From NCBI GenBank assembly GCA_035457505.1, contig DATIBL010000071.1, positions 1 to 24,838 of the forward strand: a stretch of 24,838 nucleotides of DNA, in the 5' to 3' direction. Made by a program: the position numbers and the translations under genes. The DNA is from DATIBL01 sp035457505. GTDB taxonomy: Bacteria; Patescibacteriota; Minisyncoccia; Phycocordibacterales; UBA6899. Every line of letters begins with the position of its first letter. Position 1 is the first letter of the stretch. This document shows, piece by piece, positions 1 through 7,232 of the stretch. The notes beneath the pieces are model-generated. The model saw only the letters and a list, made by a program, of their open reading frames with translations. It was not told the origin of the DNA and did no database searches.

Positions 1-2
1 CG

Positions 3-848
3 CTCTTCGTGATCGCGAGCATGTTCTTCATCTTTGCGTCGCGGCTGCATTTGCCACTTTGGCAGCTCGCCCAGGAAGGGCGCTCTCGCATCGGGCATCC
101 GATCCGCGCATCCTCCGCGCTGTCGCACGCAGATGGCCCGCTTTCGGCGCTGTTCGGCAAGGAGGTCCTCGCTTTTGTTCGCGATACGCGAGGCATGCTG
201 TGGTTCGGATTCATTCTCCTGATCTGGGCGTTTGCCGTCGGGGCCAATCGCATCCTGGTTCTCGGGCTCGCCGATGAGCGTGTTGCGCTCGGAAATTCTG
301 CAGGTTTGGTTACCGGAATCGCTTTTGCAAGCAGCGTCTATTTCGTCGCGATGGCCGCGCTCCGCTTCGCGTTTCCGGCGTTCTCGATGGAGCGCAAGAA
401 GGGCTGGCTGCTCGGCAGCGCGCCGATCGATCAGGGGATCATCTTTGTCGTGAAGCTCGGATTCTTCGCCTTCGTTCTCTCGGTCCTTGCACTCGGATTC
501 GGAACCCTCGAGATGGCGCTCTTTGCGCTACCTCCGAATGCCGAGATGGTCTTCGATGCAGCGATCGTCGTTGCGGTCTTCTTCATCACGATCCTCGCAC
601 TTGCGCTTGGCGCGATCTACCCGAATCGCGACACCGATGATCCGGAGCTTCTCTCGACGACTGCGCCCGGCCTTGCGTTCATCGGTCTGGCACTTGCCTA
701 CGGGGCGTTCGGCGCCTTTGCGCTTGCGCGCTTTGTCGGAAAGGGAGATCCAATCGTGATCGGAATCGCGCTCGTTGCCTCAATCGCTGGAGCAGTCATG
801 CTGCTCGCTCGCGCCCGCCGCGCACTCGCGCGTCTCGAATTCTCGTAG
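3..848 (+). CDS. ABC-2-like transporter permease, C-terminal part (5' end outside window)
   Basis: The frame is open from the left edge, so the true start lies outside the window; an internal GTG at 9 is probably not the start. What remains is about 280 residues with roughly seven hydrophobic segments. A charged stretch with KEVLAFVRDTRGMLW precedes a membrane segment, and a later YPNRDTDDPELLS loop sits between membrane segments. Both resemble the putative ABC exporter permease family PF16949, where a KDLRLFLRDP-like motif and a P-rich loop occur at equivalent places. The partner ATPase would be expected upstream, outside the window. The gene runs tail-to-tail with the dioxygenase gene, with a 10-nt gap. 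The family call rests on motif resemblance only; another polytopic transporter remains possible. Confidence 0.6.
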   Translation, partial: LFVIASMFFIFASRLHLPLWQLAQEGRSRIGHPIRASSALSHADGPLSALFGKEVLAFVRDTRGMLWFGFILLIWAFAVGANRILVLGLADERVALGNSAGLVTGIAFASSVYFVAMAALRFAFPAFSMERKKGWLLGSAPIDQGIIFVVKLGFFAFVLSVLALGFGTLEMALFALPPNAEMVFDAAIVVAVFFITILALALGAIYPNRDTDDPELLSTTAPGLAFIGLALAYGAFGAFALARFVGKGDPIVIGIALVASIAGAVMLLARARRALARLEFS

Positions 849-858
849 AAGTGCGCTC

Positions 859-1677
859 TTATCGGAAGAGCACCGCGCTCATGGAGATCGATCCGAGCGC
901 GATGCCTTCGACGGGGAAGGAAACTGCATCATTTGCGGTGCTTGCGCCGAGGATGGAGAGGAGCGGCCAGTAGTGATCCGGGGTTGGGATCGCGAGTTCT
1001 GCCGCGCGGCCGAGTTTTTCGTGTGCAATAAGCGGAGTAAAATCTCTGTTTTGGATCAGCGCTCGAGCTTGCTGATCAAACTCCTCCGCCCAATCGTACG
1101 CTTTTGCATCGGACGCCCAGTTGATGCGGCCGAGATTGTGCACAAGATTTCCGCTCCCGAGGATAAGGACTCCGCGCTCGCGAAGCGCGGCGAGTTCTGC
1201 GCCGAGGGCATAGAATCCTTCCGACGATCGTGCAACATCGAGCGAAAGCTGATAGACGGGAATCGTTGCATCCGGGACCATGGCGAGCAGCGGAACCCAT
1301 GTTCCGTGATCGAGCCCCCATTCACGATCTTCTGCGACCGCGGCTGAGCGTACAACGGCGCGCGTTGCGTGCGCGGCATCGGGAGATCCAGGGCAGGCAT
1401 AGGTGATGCGCGAAAGTTCTTCCGGGAATCCCCAGAAGTCATGGATCGTGCGCGGCCGCTCTGCGACGTGGACAAATGTGCCTTCGGTAAGCCAGTGAGC
1501 GGAGAGCGCTAGGATCGCTCGCGGTTTCGGGAGCGCTTGTCCGAGCGTGCGCCATGCGTCGGTGTAGATATTCTTTTCGACGGCGTTCATCGGCGATCCG
1601 TGCCCGACAAACAGCGCCGGCATGCGGTCGGTGCGGGGGAGTGCTTCGAGGGCAGCAGAAAGATCAGAAACGGTCAT
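859..1677 (-). CDS. ygiD: YgiD/LigB-type extradiol dioxygenase (4,5-DOPA dioxygenase-like)
   Basis: This 272-residue protein belongs to the class III extradiol ring-cleavage dioxygenase family (LigB/YgiD). Four conserved metal-site histidines are visible: LFVGHGSP (His26), LSAHW (His61), GSGNLVHNLG, and TPDHYWPLL near the C terminus. Family members open catechol-type rings such as DOPA; the natural substrate here is unknown. I chose the ATG at 1677 rather than an upstream one because it forms an ATGA overlap with the stop of the MFS gene and gives the usual family length. The two genes therefore look like one transcript driven from the promoter near 2316. An imperfect hairpin (GCTCTT/AAGAGC, 855-871) covers the stop codon and may help end transcription. 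An intact metal site suggests an active enzyme. Confidence 0.88.
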   Translation of the reverse strand: MTVSDLSAALEALPRTDRMPALFVGHGSPMNAVEKNIYTDAWRTLGQALPKPRAILALSAHWLTEGTFVHVAERPRTIHDFWGFPEELSRITYACPGSPDAAHATRAVVRSAAVAEDREWGLDHGTWVPLLAMVPDATIPVYQLSLDVARSSEGFYALGAELAALRERGVLILGSGNLVHNLGRINWASDAKAYDWAEEFDQQARALIQNRDFTPLIAHEKLGRAAELAIPTPDHYWPLLSILGASTANDAVSFPVEGIALGSISMSAVLFR

Positions 1678-2309
1678 GGTGCGGGCTGCGGTTCTCCGCT
1701 CGTCGTTGAGGCGTTCTTGAGATAGGGCGAGAGGAAAAGCAGTAAGATCGTCGCGCACAGGAGGAGGGCCGCGGACACGCTAAAAAGATTCCGAAAGCCG
1801 ATTGCCTCCGCGAGCATTCCGCCGCCCGCTGCGCCGAGTGCGGACGAGACCGTCAGTCCGCCGACCGAGAAGAGACTCCATTCGAATCCCTCTGCACCCT
1901 TGTCTGCATGTCGCGCAAAGAGGGAATAGTATGCGGCCATCAGAAACGCACCGCCGGCCCCGCCGATCGCCGAGAGGAGATAGAGTCCCATGACGCTGTC
2001 GACATAGGCATAGCCGAGCGAATAGGCGATTCCGAGCATCGCGCCGGTCATCATGACGAGATAATCATCGCGCTCACCCTCTTTTCGGTCGATCGCAAAT
2101 GCGAGCGGGACCTGGATCAGCGATTTGACGATCGAATAGATCGCGATCGAGAATCCTGCGGTCGCGAGCGTGGCACCGGGGATCGTCTGAACGATAAAAA
2201 CCGAAAGGATCGGCCCGAAGAGCCCCTCTGCGACGTTTACGAGAAAGAGAAATGCGAGGAGGATCTGAATGACCCTATTGACGGTAAAAATCTTTCCGAG
2301 GAGCTCCAT
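1674..2309 (-). CDS. Half-size MFS-like membrane protein
   Basis: The protein has 211 residues and about six hydrophobic segments, half of the usual 12-helix major facilitator. The first segment begins NRVIQILLAFLFLVNVAEGLFGPILSVFI. After segment two comes a loop with FAIDRKEGERDDY, in the place of the MFS motif A loop (G-x-x-x-D-R). Segment pairs rich in Gly and Ala follow, and the tail is polar and Pro-rich. The start is set by a TGaTATACT extended -10 box exactly 6 nt upstream of the ATG, which predicts a leaderless message. The stop overlaps the dioxygenase start as ATGA. No second half is encoded nearby, so it would need to dimerise or be a truncated relic. The substrate is unknown. Confidence 0.75.
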   Translation of the reverse strand: MELLGKIFTVNRVIQILLAFLFLVNVAEGLFGPILSVFIVQTIPGATLATAGFSIAIYSIVKSLIQVPLAFAIDRKEGERDDYLVMMTGAMLGIAYSLGYAYVDSVMGLYLLSAIGGAGGAFLMAAYYSLFARHADKGAEGFEWSLFSVGGLTVSSALGAAGGGMLAEAIGFRNLFSVSAALLLCATILLLFLSPYLKNASTTSGEPQPAP

Positions 2310-2315
2310 GGGGCT

Positions 2316-2324
2316 AGTATATCA
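2316..2324 (-). promoter_or_regulatory. Extended -10 promoter (TGaTATACT) of the MFS-ygiD unit
   Basis: TGaTATACT reads on the minus strand and ends 6 nt before the ATG at 2309, so +1 should fall on the ATG itself. No good -35 is seen (TGCCTG at best), as expected when the TG extension is present. Confidence 0.75.
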
Positions 2325-2375
2325 TCCGGCACGAGCGGCAGGCATATTCATCCACCTATATATAGAGGCTCAGCC

Positions 2376-3065
2376 CTACATCTTTTCGCAGTACACCGAG
2401 AATGTTCGGCGGCGAAATGCGCGGCCGTGCGCGACGTGCTTGTGCGATTTGAGGAATTTACGCACCTCGAGATGCGGCTGGAAAAACGCGTAGATCTCCT
2501 CTTCGGTCCACACCTTTTCCGGGACGCCGATGCGATGATGGATGTACGTTCCGGGTTCTTTGCCCGGGCGTTCCGCGAGCAGTCGCTTTGCATGGAGATC
2601 TCCTTCGAGAAGAAATGATTTGAAGAATAGGAATCCACCGGGTCGAAGGACGCGAACGATTTCGTCGCGGAGCGCGATGCGCTTCGCTTCGGGAAGATAG
2701 TGCGAGGTCATCATGTCGAGGACGATCGCGGCAGAACCATCTTCCTTTGGGATCGGGAGATCGATCGAGCGGGTCGTGAATGTCAGAGGGAGGTCTTTTG
2801 CCTTTCGCTCGGCCTGCTTCACTGCGACTTCCGAGATGTCGTATCCCGCGCCGGTAAGTTTGAATTGCTCGGCGAGATAGATCAGATTGCGCCCGTTACC
2901 GCAGCCGAGATCGATCGCAAGTTCTCCCGGGTCGATCGGCCATTCGGCGTTGCGTCCGACCCATCGCATGAATTTCTCGAGATCCTCCGCCGGTTCGTCC
3001 GAAAGCGACAAATGCTCGGGGTTGGAGTACTCCTTGTTCCAGAATCGGCGGTGCTGTTCTTGCAT
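2376..3065 (-). CDS. Class I SAM-dependent methyltransferase (TehB/Methyltransf_11-like)
   Basis: This is a 229-residue Rossmann-fold methyltransferase. Motif I is LAIDLGCGNGRNLIYLAEQ at about residues 49-67. The acidic end of strand 2 is GAGYDISEVAVKQAE. Motif IV is near IVLDMMTSHYLPE, and the post-motif is LRPGGFLFFKSF. The N terminus (RRFWNKEYSNPEHLSLSDEP) resembles small-molecule methyltransferases such as the TehB or thiopurine type. The target molecule cannot be deduced. The start is supported by TTGCAA-17-TATCAT placed 6 nt before the ATG, a full promoter giving a leaderless transcript. The gene lies 66 nt upstream of the MFS gene on the same strand, but that gene has its own promoter, so the two need not be co-transcribed. 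Confidence 0.88.
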   Translation of the reverse strand: MQEQHRRFWNKEYSNPEHLSLSDEPAEDLEKFMRWVGRNAEWPIDPGELAIDLGCGNGRNLIYLAEQFKLTGAGYDISEVAVKQAERKAKDLPLTFTTRSIDLPIPKEDGSAAIVLDMMTSHYLPEAKRIALRDEIVRVLRPGGFLFFKSFLLEGDLHAKRLLAERPGKEPGTYIHHRIGVPEKVWTEEEIYAFFQPHLEVRKFLKSHKHVAHGRAFRRRTFSVYCEKM

Positions 3066-3071
3066 GCGGCC

Positions 3072-3100
3072 ATGATAGCCGCCTTGCTCGGATGTTGCAA
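3072..3100 (-). promoter_or_regulatory. Promoter TTGCAA-17-TATCAT of the methyltransferase gene
   Basis: On the minus strand TTGCAA and TATCAT are spaced 17 nt and the -10 ends 6 nt before the ATG at 3065. This is a full sigma-70-type promoter predicting a leaderless message. Confidence 0.75.
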
Positions 3101-3219
3101 AGGCAGCCTTGAGTGATCGCGTTCGCGGAGGAGATATGCTATCCTCGGGGCATCTGCGCCACGAGCGTCCCTCCTCGAATGCCTCGCGCTGATCGGCCGG
3201 TTCACCGACCGCTGATCCG

Positions 3220-3225
3220 CATAAT
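3220..3225 (+). promoter_or_regulatory. Possible -10 element (CATAAT) of pyrD
   Basis: CATAAT ends 10 nt before ATG 3236 and would give a leader of only a few bases. There is no clear -35, so this is weaker than the other promoters. TATGCT about 100 nt upstream of the start is an alternative -10. Confidence 0.4.
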
Positions 3226-3235
3226 TCTCTTTCGT

Positions 3236-4372
3236 ATGAAGGGTATGATCGCGCACGTGCTCGGGTTTCTGTATCGCCATATTGCTCGGAGATTCTTTTT
3301 TCTCTTCGATTCCGAGCCGATCCATAATTTTTTTGTTGATCTCGGAGGCCTGCTCGGGAAGATTCCCGGCGTTCCGCAGATTTTCCGCGCGATGCTTCGA
3401 GTTCGACATCCGGCGATTGCGACGCGTGTTGCCGGCATCGCGTTCGACAATCCGATCGGCCTCGCTGCGGGATTCGATCATCAGGCTAAACTCCCGCGGA
3501 TGCTCTCTGGGCTCGGTTTCGGTTTCGGCTCGGTTGGGACGATCACGAACGGTGCGTACGGCGGGAATGAATATCCTCGCATCAAGCGTCTGGTCCGCTC
3601 AAAATCGCTTCTGGTGAACAAAGGCTTTAAGACGATCGGGATCGACCGCAACCTCGCACTGCTCGCTGGGGAAACGTTTGACGTGCCGGTCGGGATCTCG
3701 CTCGGACGCACCAATTCACCGGCTATCATCGACCACGAGAGCGCGATCACGGACATCATTACAGCGATCCGAAAGACGCGGGAGTCGCGGGTGCCGTTCG
3801 CGTACTACGAGCTCAACATCAGCTGCCCGAATCTGAATACAAAAGTCGAGTTCTATGAGCCGACGGAATTTCGCCGCCTGCTTTCGGCGATCGATGCGGA
3901 GGCACTCGATAAGCCGCTCTTTGTGAAGATGCCGATCAATCTCACAAATGCGGCAACGCTCGCGCTCGTCGATCTGTGTCAGGAGTTTGCTGTCGGCGCG
4001 GTCATTTTTGGGAATCTGCAGCATGATCGTTCGCATCCCGCATTCGATAAGGCAGAGATCGCGCAGTTCGAGGGGAAGCGGGGGAATTGGAGCGGCATGC
4101 CGTGCCAGAGCCGCTCGGACGAGCTGATCGCGCTCGCGTATCGGCATACGCGAGGGGCACTTCCGATCGTCGGATGCGGAGGGACGTTCGGCGCGGCAGA
4201 TGCCTACCGCAAGATCCGGCTCGGTGCGTCGCTCGTGCAGCTTGCGACGGGACTGGTCTTCGAGGGCCCGCAGCTTCCGGCGGAGATCAATGCCGAGCTT
4301 CCGGCTCTTCTTGCGCGTGATGGTTTTGCCCGCGTGGCAGATGCGGTCGGGGTGGACGCGAGGGGAGAATAA
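3236..4372 (+). CDS. pyrD: Dihydroorotate dehydrogenase, class 2-like with a Cys at the catalytic base position
   Basis: PyrD oxidises dihydroorotate to orotate in pyrimidine synthesis using FMN. The 378-residue product has a class 2 layout. An N-terminal helical extension (LGFLYRHIARRFFFLFDSEPIH...), which docks to the membrane and quinone in the family, precedes the barrel motif FDNPIGLAAGFD. The C-terminal FMN phosphate site reads GCGGTFGAADAYRKI and is followed by GASLVQLATGLVFEGP. The catalytic loop is ELNISCPN: Cys197 replaces the Ser typical of class 2 (ISSPNT) and matches class 1 enzymes. The ATG at 3236 is chosen because a CATAAT element lies 10 nt upstream; ATG 3245 is an alternative. 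The electron acceptor is uncertain. Confidence 0.9.
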   Translation: MKGMIAHVLGFLYRHIARRFFFLFDSEPIHNFFVDLGGLLGKIPGVPQIFRAMLRVRHPAIATRVAGIAFDNPIGLAAGFDHQAKLPRMLSGLGFGFGSVGTITNGAYGGNEYPRIKRLVRSKSLLVNKGFKTIGIDRNLALLAGETFDVPVGISLGRTNSPAIIDHESAITDIITAIRKTRESRVPFAYYELNISCPNLNTKVEFYEPTEFRRLLSAIDAEALDKPLFVKMPINLTNAATLALVDLCQEFAVGAVIFGNLQHDRSHPAFDKAEIAQFEGKRGNWSGMPCQSRSDELIALAYRHTRGALPIVGCGGTFGAADAYRKIRLGASLVQLATGLVFEGPQLPAEINAELPALLARDGFARVADAVGVDARGE

Positions 4373-4374
4373 AA

Positions 4375-4395
4375 CCCCCGAGTACATCTCGGGGG
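4375..4395 (-). terminator. Intrinsic terminator of the small membrane protein gene
   Basis: An 8-bp perfect stem CCCCCGAG/CTCGGGGG encloses a 5-nt loop. On the minus strand it is followed by TTTTATT, placed just after the stop at 4406. On the plus strand there is no T-run, so pyrD is served less well. Confidence 0.8.
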
Positions 4396-4405
4396 CCCTG
4401 TGATC

Positions 4406-4810
4406 TTAGTCGTGCATATGTCGCTTCGGCGCGCTCATAAGCGTGAGCTCGTTCGCGATCATCGATGCAGCGAACGCGGAGATCGTTGCAATAAAAATGG
4501 TAAAGCCATCGCCACTTGCTAAAGTGAGCGTAGCGAACGTACCGATTCCGCATCCAATGGCGCGGAATTTGCTCGCGCGGAGAAAGAAAGGGAAGAGCTC
4601 TGGTTTCCGGATGAGACTGAGTAGTGTTCCTGCATTCGCGACCGCAAGATAGATCAGAAACCCGATCCCTGCTCCAAAGTGAGATGCTTTGATCCAGCCG
4701 ATCCAGACAGCGAGCGCGCTGACCGCTGCGCTTGCAAAGGTATAGAGGATGCACATGGTGATCTGTGCTCCTTCGTCGTATGTGCGTGAGGGCTCTTTAG
4801 AGTTGCGCAT
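4406..4810 (-). CDS. Small multi-pass membrane protein of unknown function
   Basis: This 134-residue protein has a short polar N terminus (18 residues up to MCILYT) and then three to four hydrophobic segments, ending in a His/Lys-rich tail (APKRHMHD). I recognise no family. The upstream promoter TTGACA-17-TACGGT and a GGAG 10 nt before the ATG support the start at 4810. A start at 4756 (MCILYTF) with AAGGAG 11 nt upstream is the alternative. A strong hairpin followed by a T-run just past the stop (4375-4395) ends the transcript, so it appears to be a single-gene unit convergent with pyrD. Topology suggests a cytoplasmic-membrane protein, possibly an accessory or holin-like small protein, but nothing in the sequence decides this. 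Confidence 0.65.
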   Translation of the reverse strand: MRNSKEPSRTYDEGAQITMCILYTFASAAVSALAVWIGWIKASHFGAGIGFLIYLAVANAGTLLSLIRKPELFPFFLRASKFRAIGCGIGTFATLTLASGDGFTIFIATISAFAASMIANELTLMSAPKRHMHD

Positions 4811-4837
4811 TGCGCGGTAGCTCCATCTTCTGTTTCT

Positions 4838-4866
4838 ACCGTACGGAGCGGGGGATGTCTTGTCAA
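4838..4866 (-). promoter_or_regulatory. Promoter TTGACA-17-TACGGT of the small membrane protein gene
   Basis: A consensus -35 (TTGACA) and an imperfect -10 (TACGGT) are 17 nt apart, with the ATG at 4810 about 20 nt downstream of the predicted +1 and a GGAG in between. This gene is therefore leadered. Confidence 0.6.
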
Positions 4867-4903
4867 TGCCACACCGATTTGCCCCTCCGCGTCCCTTTTG
4901 CGG

Positions 4904-4931
4904 TTGCGTTTCCCTGAAGCTGCTTTATTCT
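4904..4931 (+). promoter_or_regulatory. Putative promoter TTGCGT-16-TATTCT upstream of the anchored protein gene
   Basis: TTGCGT and TATTCT are spaced 16 nt. The predicted +1 is near 4938, about 45 nt before ATG 4983 or 6 nt before GTG 4944. A second TATTCT at 4964-4969 is closer to ATG 4983. Confidence 0.5.
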
Positions 4932-4982
4932 AAAGGGTATCGCGTGCGCACGTCCGCCGCTCTTATTCTCTCATTGCTCTCT

Positions 4983-6350
4983 ATGTCATCATCGCGCCTT
5001 TCCCCGCTCACGATCGGCATCATTGTGCTCGCCGTCCTTGGTATCGGGATCTATCTTTTTGCTCCGAAGGATGCCGTTGCGCCGGATGAGACAATCGTTG
5101 CGACCTCGACTCTGGATGGCAGCGAAGTGTCGACTCTCCCGGAAACGAAGACCGAGGATGCGGCACCAGTCTCGAACAATACCGTGACGAAGCCCGCACC
5201 CTCTGCGACCGAAAAGCCTGTCGCTCCCGCAAAGCCCGCACCGGCTCCGGCAACACAGTCGACCGCAAAGGCGGCGTATAAGAATGAGGATCCCAATATT
5301 CCGGCGTGTCCTGCTGGGCGCCCGGTCTTCGGCGTCGTTCCGATGAGCGAGAGTGATTTTTACGCGTTGCGACCGCTCGGATTCATTGCGGTGCCGGACC
5401 ACATTTTCGGCGCTCCGCACATGGCGTTCTCGGTCAATCTCCCAGGAGAAAAGAAGGTGAATCGCCCGATCGTTTTTCCTGCGGATGCTGCGGTGACGGA
5501 GATCGCTGCGACCACGCGCGCAGGCGGCGTGACTGAATATTTCGTGACGTTCTGGCCGTGCCCGACATTCAAGGCAACGATCTCTCATGTCGGAGAGCTC
5601 TCGGACAAACTCACCACCGCATACGCCAATGCGGCAAAGAGCTGCGCCGGCGAACGCTGTATCGCAAAACTCTCGTACCCGGTGAAGGCCGCAGACCGCC
5701 TCGGCGTGAATGACGGCACAGCGACGGTTGATTTCCGTGCGACCGATTATGCGCGGGCGCCGTACAAGTTCGCCAATGCGTCGCGCTATGATCTTGATTT
5801 CCAGTATGCAGTTCCTGTGTATGACTACTTTGCTCCCACTATCCAGTCGGGGCTCGGGAAGCGAGTCGGAAGCGCCGATGGTATGGCTGAGCGCACGGTT
5901 CTCCCGAAGGGCGGAACGCTCGCGAATGATGTTGTCGGGACCGCGCAGGGAAACTGGTTTTCCCACGACGGATCGATCACGAAACCCGCGGGTTTCGATC
6001 AGCATATCGCGTTTGTTCATGATTACATCGATCCCGCTACTCCGGTCATTGCGATCGGCCGCGCGACGAAGGGCGTTTCGATGGGGCTCTACACGTTTCC
6101 GGTTCAGCCGACAGGAAACATTAATCGCGACTTCAAGCATGTGATTCCTGGCTCAATCTACTGCTACGAGCGCTTCAACGCAGGCCGTACCGCAGGGCGT
6201 CTCACTGTCGCTGGCCTCGATGGTGTTCTCTTAGTGCGCATGCCGAGCGAGAACGTGATCTTTGTTGAACAGCAGGGGTCTGCTGGTACGAACTGCCAGA
6301 CGATCGCCCCGTGGAAGATGACCGATCACGCGACGATCTACGAGCGCTAG
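4983..6350 (+). CDS. Membrane-anchored extracytoplasmic protein of unknown function
   Basis: The 455-residue product starts with a short cytoplasmic tail and one membrane helix (LTIGIIVLAVLGIGIYLFA, residues 10-28). A low-complexity Ala/Pro/Thr linker follows to about residue 95, then a large Cys-containing globular region of about 360 residues. In the globular part, NRPIVFPADAAVTEI, then EYFVTFWPCPTFKATISHVGEL, recalls the strand pattern of M23/LytM-like or lipoyl-type sandwich domains, but the zinc ligands of an active M23 peptidase are not evident. A later QGNWFSHDGS...HIAFVHDYIDP stretch is distinctive but unknown to me. The start at 4983 is chosen at the hydrophobic head; a GTG at 4944 is possible, 12 nt after a TTGCGT-16-TATTCT promoter. 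It is likely surface-exposed. Confidence 0.7.
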   Translation: MSSSRLSPLTIGIIVLAVLGIGIYLFAPKDAVAPDETIVATSTLDGSEVSTLPETKTEDAAPVSNNTVTKPAPSATEKPVAPAKPAPAPATQSTAKAAYKNEDPNIPACPAGRPVFGVVPMSESDFYALRPLGFIAVPDHIFGAPHMAFSVNLPGEKKVNRPIVFPADAAVTEIAATTRAGGVTEYFVTFWPCPTFKATISHVGELSDKLTTAYANAAKSCAGERCIAKLSYPVKAADRLGVNDGTATVDFRATDYARAPYKFANASRYDLDFQYAVPVYDYFAPTIQSGLGKRVGSADGMAERTVLPKGGTLANDVVGTAQGNWFSHDGSITKPAGFDQHIAFVHDYIDPATPVIAIGRATKGVSMGLYTFPVQPTGNINRDFKHVIPGSIYCYERFNAGRTAGRLTVAGLDGVLLVRMPSENVIFVEQQGSAGTNCQTIAPWKMTDHATIYER

Positions 6351-6380
6351 CAATATAACTGCCCGACCTTGCCGAGTGCG

Positions 6381-6389
6381 TGGTATACT
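6381..6389 (+). promoter_or_regulatory. Extended -10 promoter (TGgTATACT) of the 6422-7177 pair
   Basis: TGgTATACT lies 32 nt before the ATG at 6422 and should start a leader of about 26 nt. No matching -35 is seen. It occupies the 71-nt gap between two genes. Confidence 0.65.
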
Positions 6390-6421
6390 GATGGTATTAA
6401 CATTCAACGCAAGTACACACC

Positions 6422-6823
6422 ATGGATGACAAAGAAAAATTGATGGCCTATGTGTCGTTTGGAGTTGCGGCTATCCTCCTTTTGCTCGCGTTCTTTGGCC
6501 CTGGTTGGAAAAGCGTTGAGGAAACACCGACGCCTGGCGCGTCTGGCGGGAGTGGTGCGGTGGCACAAGTACAGCCAACAACTCCGGCGCAGTTTTCTGC
6601 ACGGGCGAAGCTCGCCGCTGACCTCGGTATTCCTGAGACGCAGATTTCACTTGTTTCCGCGTCGAACGAAGAATGGGCGGATGCGTGTCTTGGTCTTGCA
6701 CGAGAAGGCGAGCTCTGTGCGCAGATGATCACTCCGGGGGAGCGCGTCCGTCTTTCTGCTGGTGGCTCCGAGTATACGTTCCACGTGAGCATGGATGGGA
6801 ATTCCATCCGCATAGCGCCGTAG
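6422..6823 (+). CDS. Single-pass membrane protein with a small extracytoplasmic domain of the 'CLGL-ELCAQ-TPG' type
   Basis: The product has 133 residues. A short N terminus and one helix (residues 9-27) precede a Gly/Pro/Thr linker. A C-terminal domain of about 75 residues follows, with the pattern W-x-D-x-C-L-G-L ... ELCAQMITPG-x-x-V-x-L ... Y-x-F-H-V-x-x-D-G. I have seen this pattern in small secreted domains of Cyanobacteria and Chloroflexi, but I know of no assigned function. The two Cys (in DACLGL and ELCAQ) could form a disulfide outside the cell. A TGgTATACT promoter lies 32 nt upstream. The next gene follows after 21 nt, suggesting co-transcription. Confidence 0.68.
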   Translation: MDDKEKLMAYVSFGVAAILLLLAFFGPGWKSVEETPTPGASGGSGAVAQVQPTTPAQFSARAKLAADLGIPETQISLVSASNEEWADACLGLAREGELCAQMITPGERVRLSAGGSEYTFHVSMDGNSIRIAP

Positions 6824-6844
6824 GATCTCTTTCGCAGTCAGATC

Positions 6845-7177
6845 ATGGAGCACAACACTGAAAGCCAAAAATCTGAAGAGGCATCTGACGCAGTACGCCG
6901 CCGGATGGTCCGTTTTGCACTCGCATTCGGCGCTGGTGCATGGCTGCTCCTTATGATCGTTGTGGCGATGAGTTTCATGAGGCCGCAGCCAACCGTTGCG
7001 TCGGAAGAATCTCGTGCTGCAGCGATCCGCGCCGGCGGGCCGCCCCCGGAGATCGATCTCTGCCTTCGCTCCGCGCTTGGCGATCAGTATTTCTCAGAGG
7101 TACAAGATGGAACCATGGACCCGAAACGCTTTGCGCTCGCGATGACCGAATGTTTCGGATCGCCGGAGGTGCAATAG
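6845..7177 (+). CDS. Small single-pass membrane protein, unknown function
   Basis: This 110-residue protein has a charged N terminus (residues 1-21), one membrane helix (residues 22-45, MVRFALAFGAGAWLLLMIVV) and a polar extracytoplasmic tail. The tail contains two cysteines (IDLCLRSALG and MTECFGSPE) that could pair. It lies 21 nt after the preceding anchored protein on the same strand, without an obvious promoter of its own, and probably shares its transcript. No family is recognised. Its coding frame is supported by the good fit between the preceding stop and the downstream ArsR promoter, which begins only 6 nt after its stop. Confidence 0.6.
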   Translation: MEHNTESQKSEEASDAVRRRMVRFALAFGAGAWLLLMIVVAMSFMRPQPTVASEESRAAAIRAGGPPPEIDLCLRSALGDQYFSEVQDGTMDPKRFALAMTECFGSPEVQ

Positions 7178-7183
7178 TGCCCC

Positions 7184-7212
7184 TTGACGGGGCGTTTGTG
7201 CGGGATTATCAT
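7184..7212 (+). promoter_or_regulatory. Promoter TTGACG-17-TATCAT of arsR-glutaredoxin
   Basis: The -35 TTGACG and -10 TATCAT have ideal 17-nt spacing. The predicted +1 is near 7219, inside the operator, giving a leader of about 14 nt before ATG 7233. Confidence 0.82.
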
Positions 7213-7229
7213 TCAAACATTCATTTGAA
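7212..7229 (+). promoter_or_regulatory. Putative ArsR operator (TTCAAA-N6-TTTGAA)
   Basis: A perfect 6-bp-arm inverted repeat TTCAAA cattca TTTGAA overlaps the end of the -10 and the predicted start site. Such ATTCAAA/TTTGAA repeats are typical operators of ArsR/SmtB repressors, and the ArsR gene begins 4 nt later, so autorepression is likely. Confidence 0.78.
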
Positions 7230-7232
7230 CGT

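Noticed and set aside
2356..2365. CTATATATAG palindrome near the methyltransferase end
   Set aside because: Ten bases of alternating AT without a stem of useful stability or a known site; no gene starts there.
4989..6140. Long open frame on the minus strand (383 codons) opposite the anchored protein gene
   Set aside because: Arg/Asp/Ile-rich composition typical of the antisense of a GC-rich gene, no motif, and the plus-strand frame has a proper membrane helix and linker. The same reasoning removes the minus-strand frames at 8697-9581, 14632-15534 and 23084-24088.
6391..6429. 12-codon leader ORF overlapping the start of the 6422 gene
   Set aside because: Its ATG begins one base after the -10 box, too close to be transcribed from that promoter.
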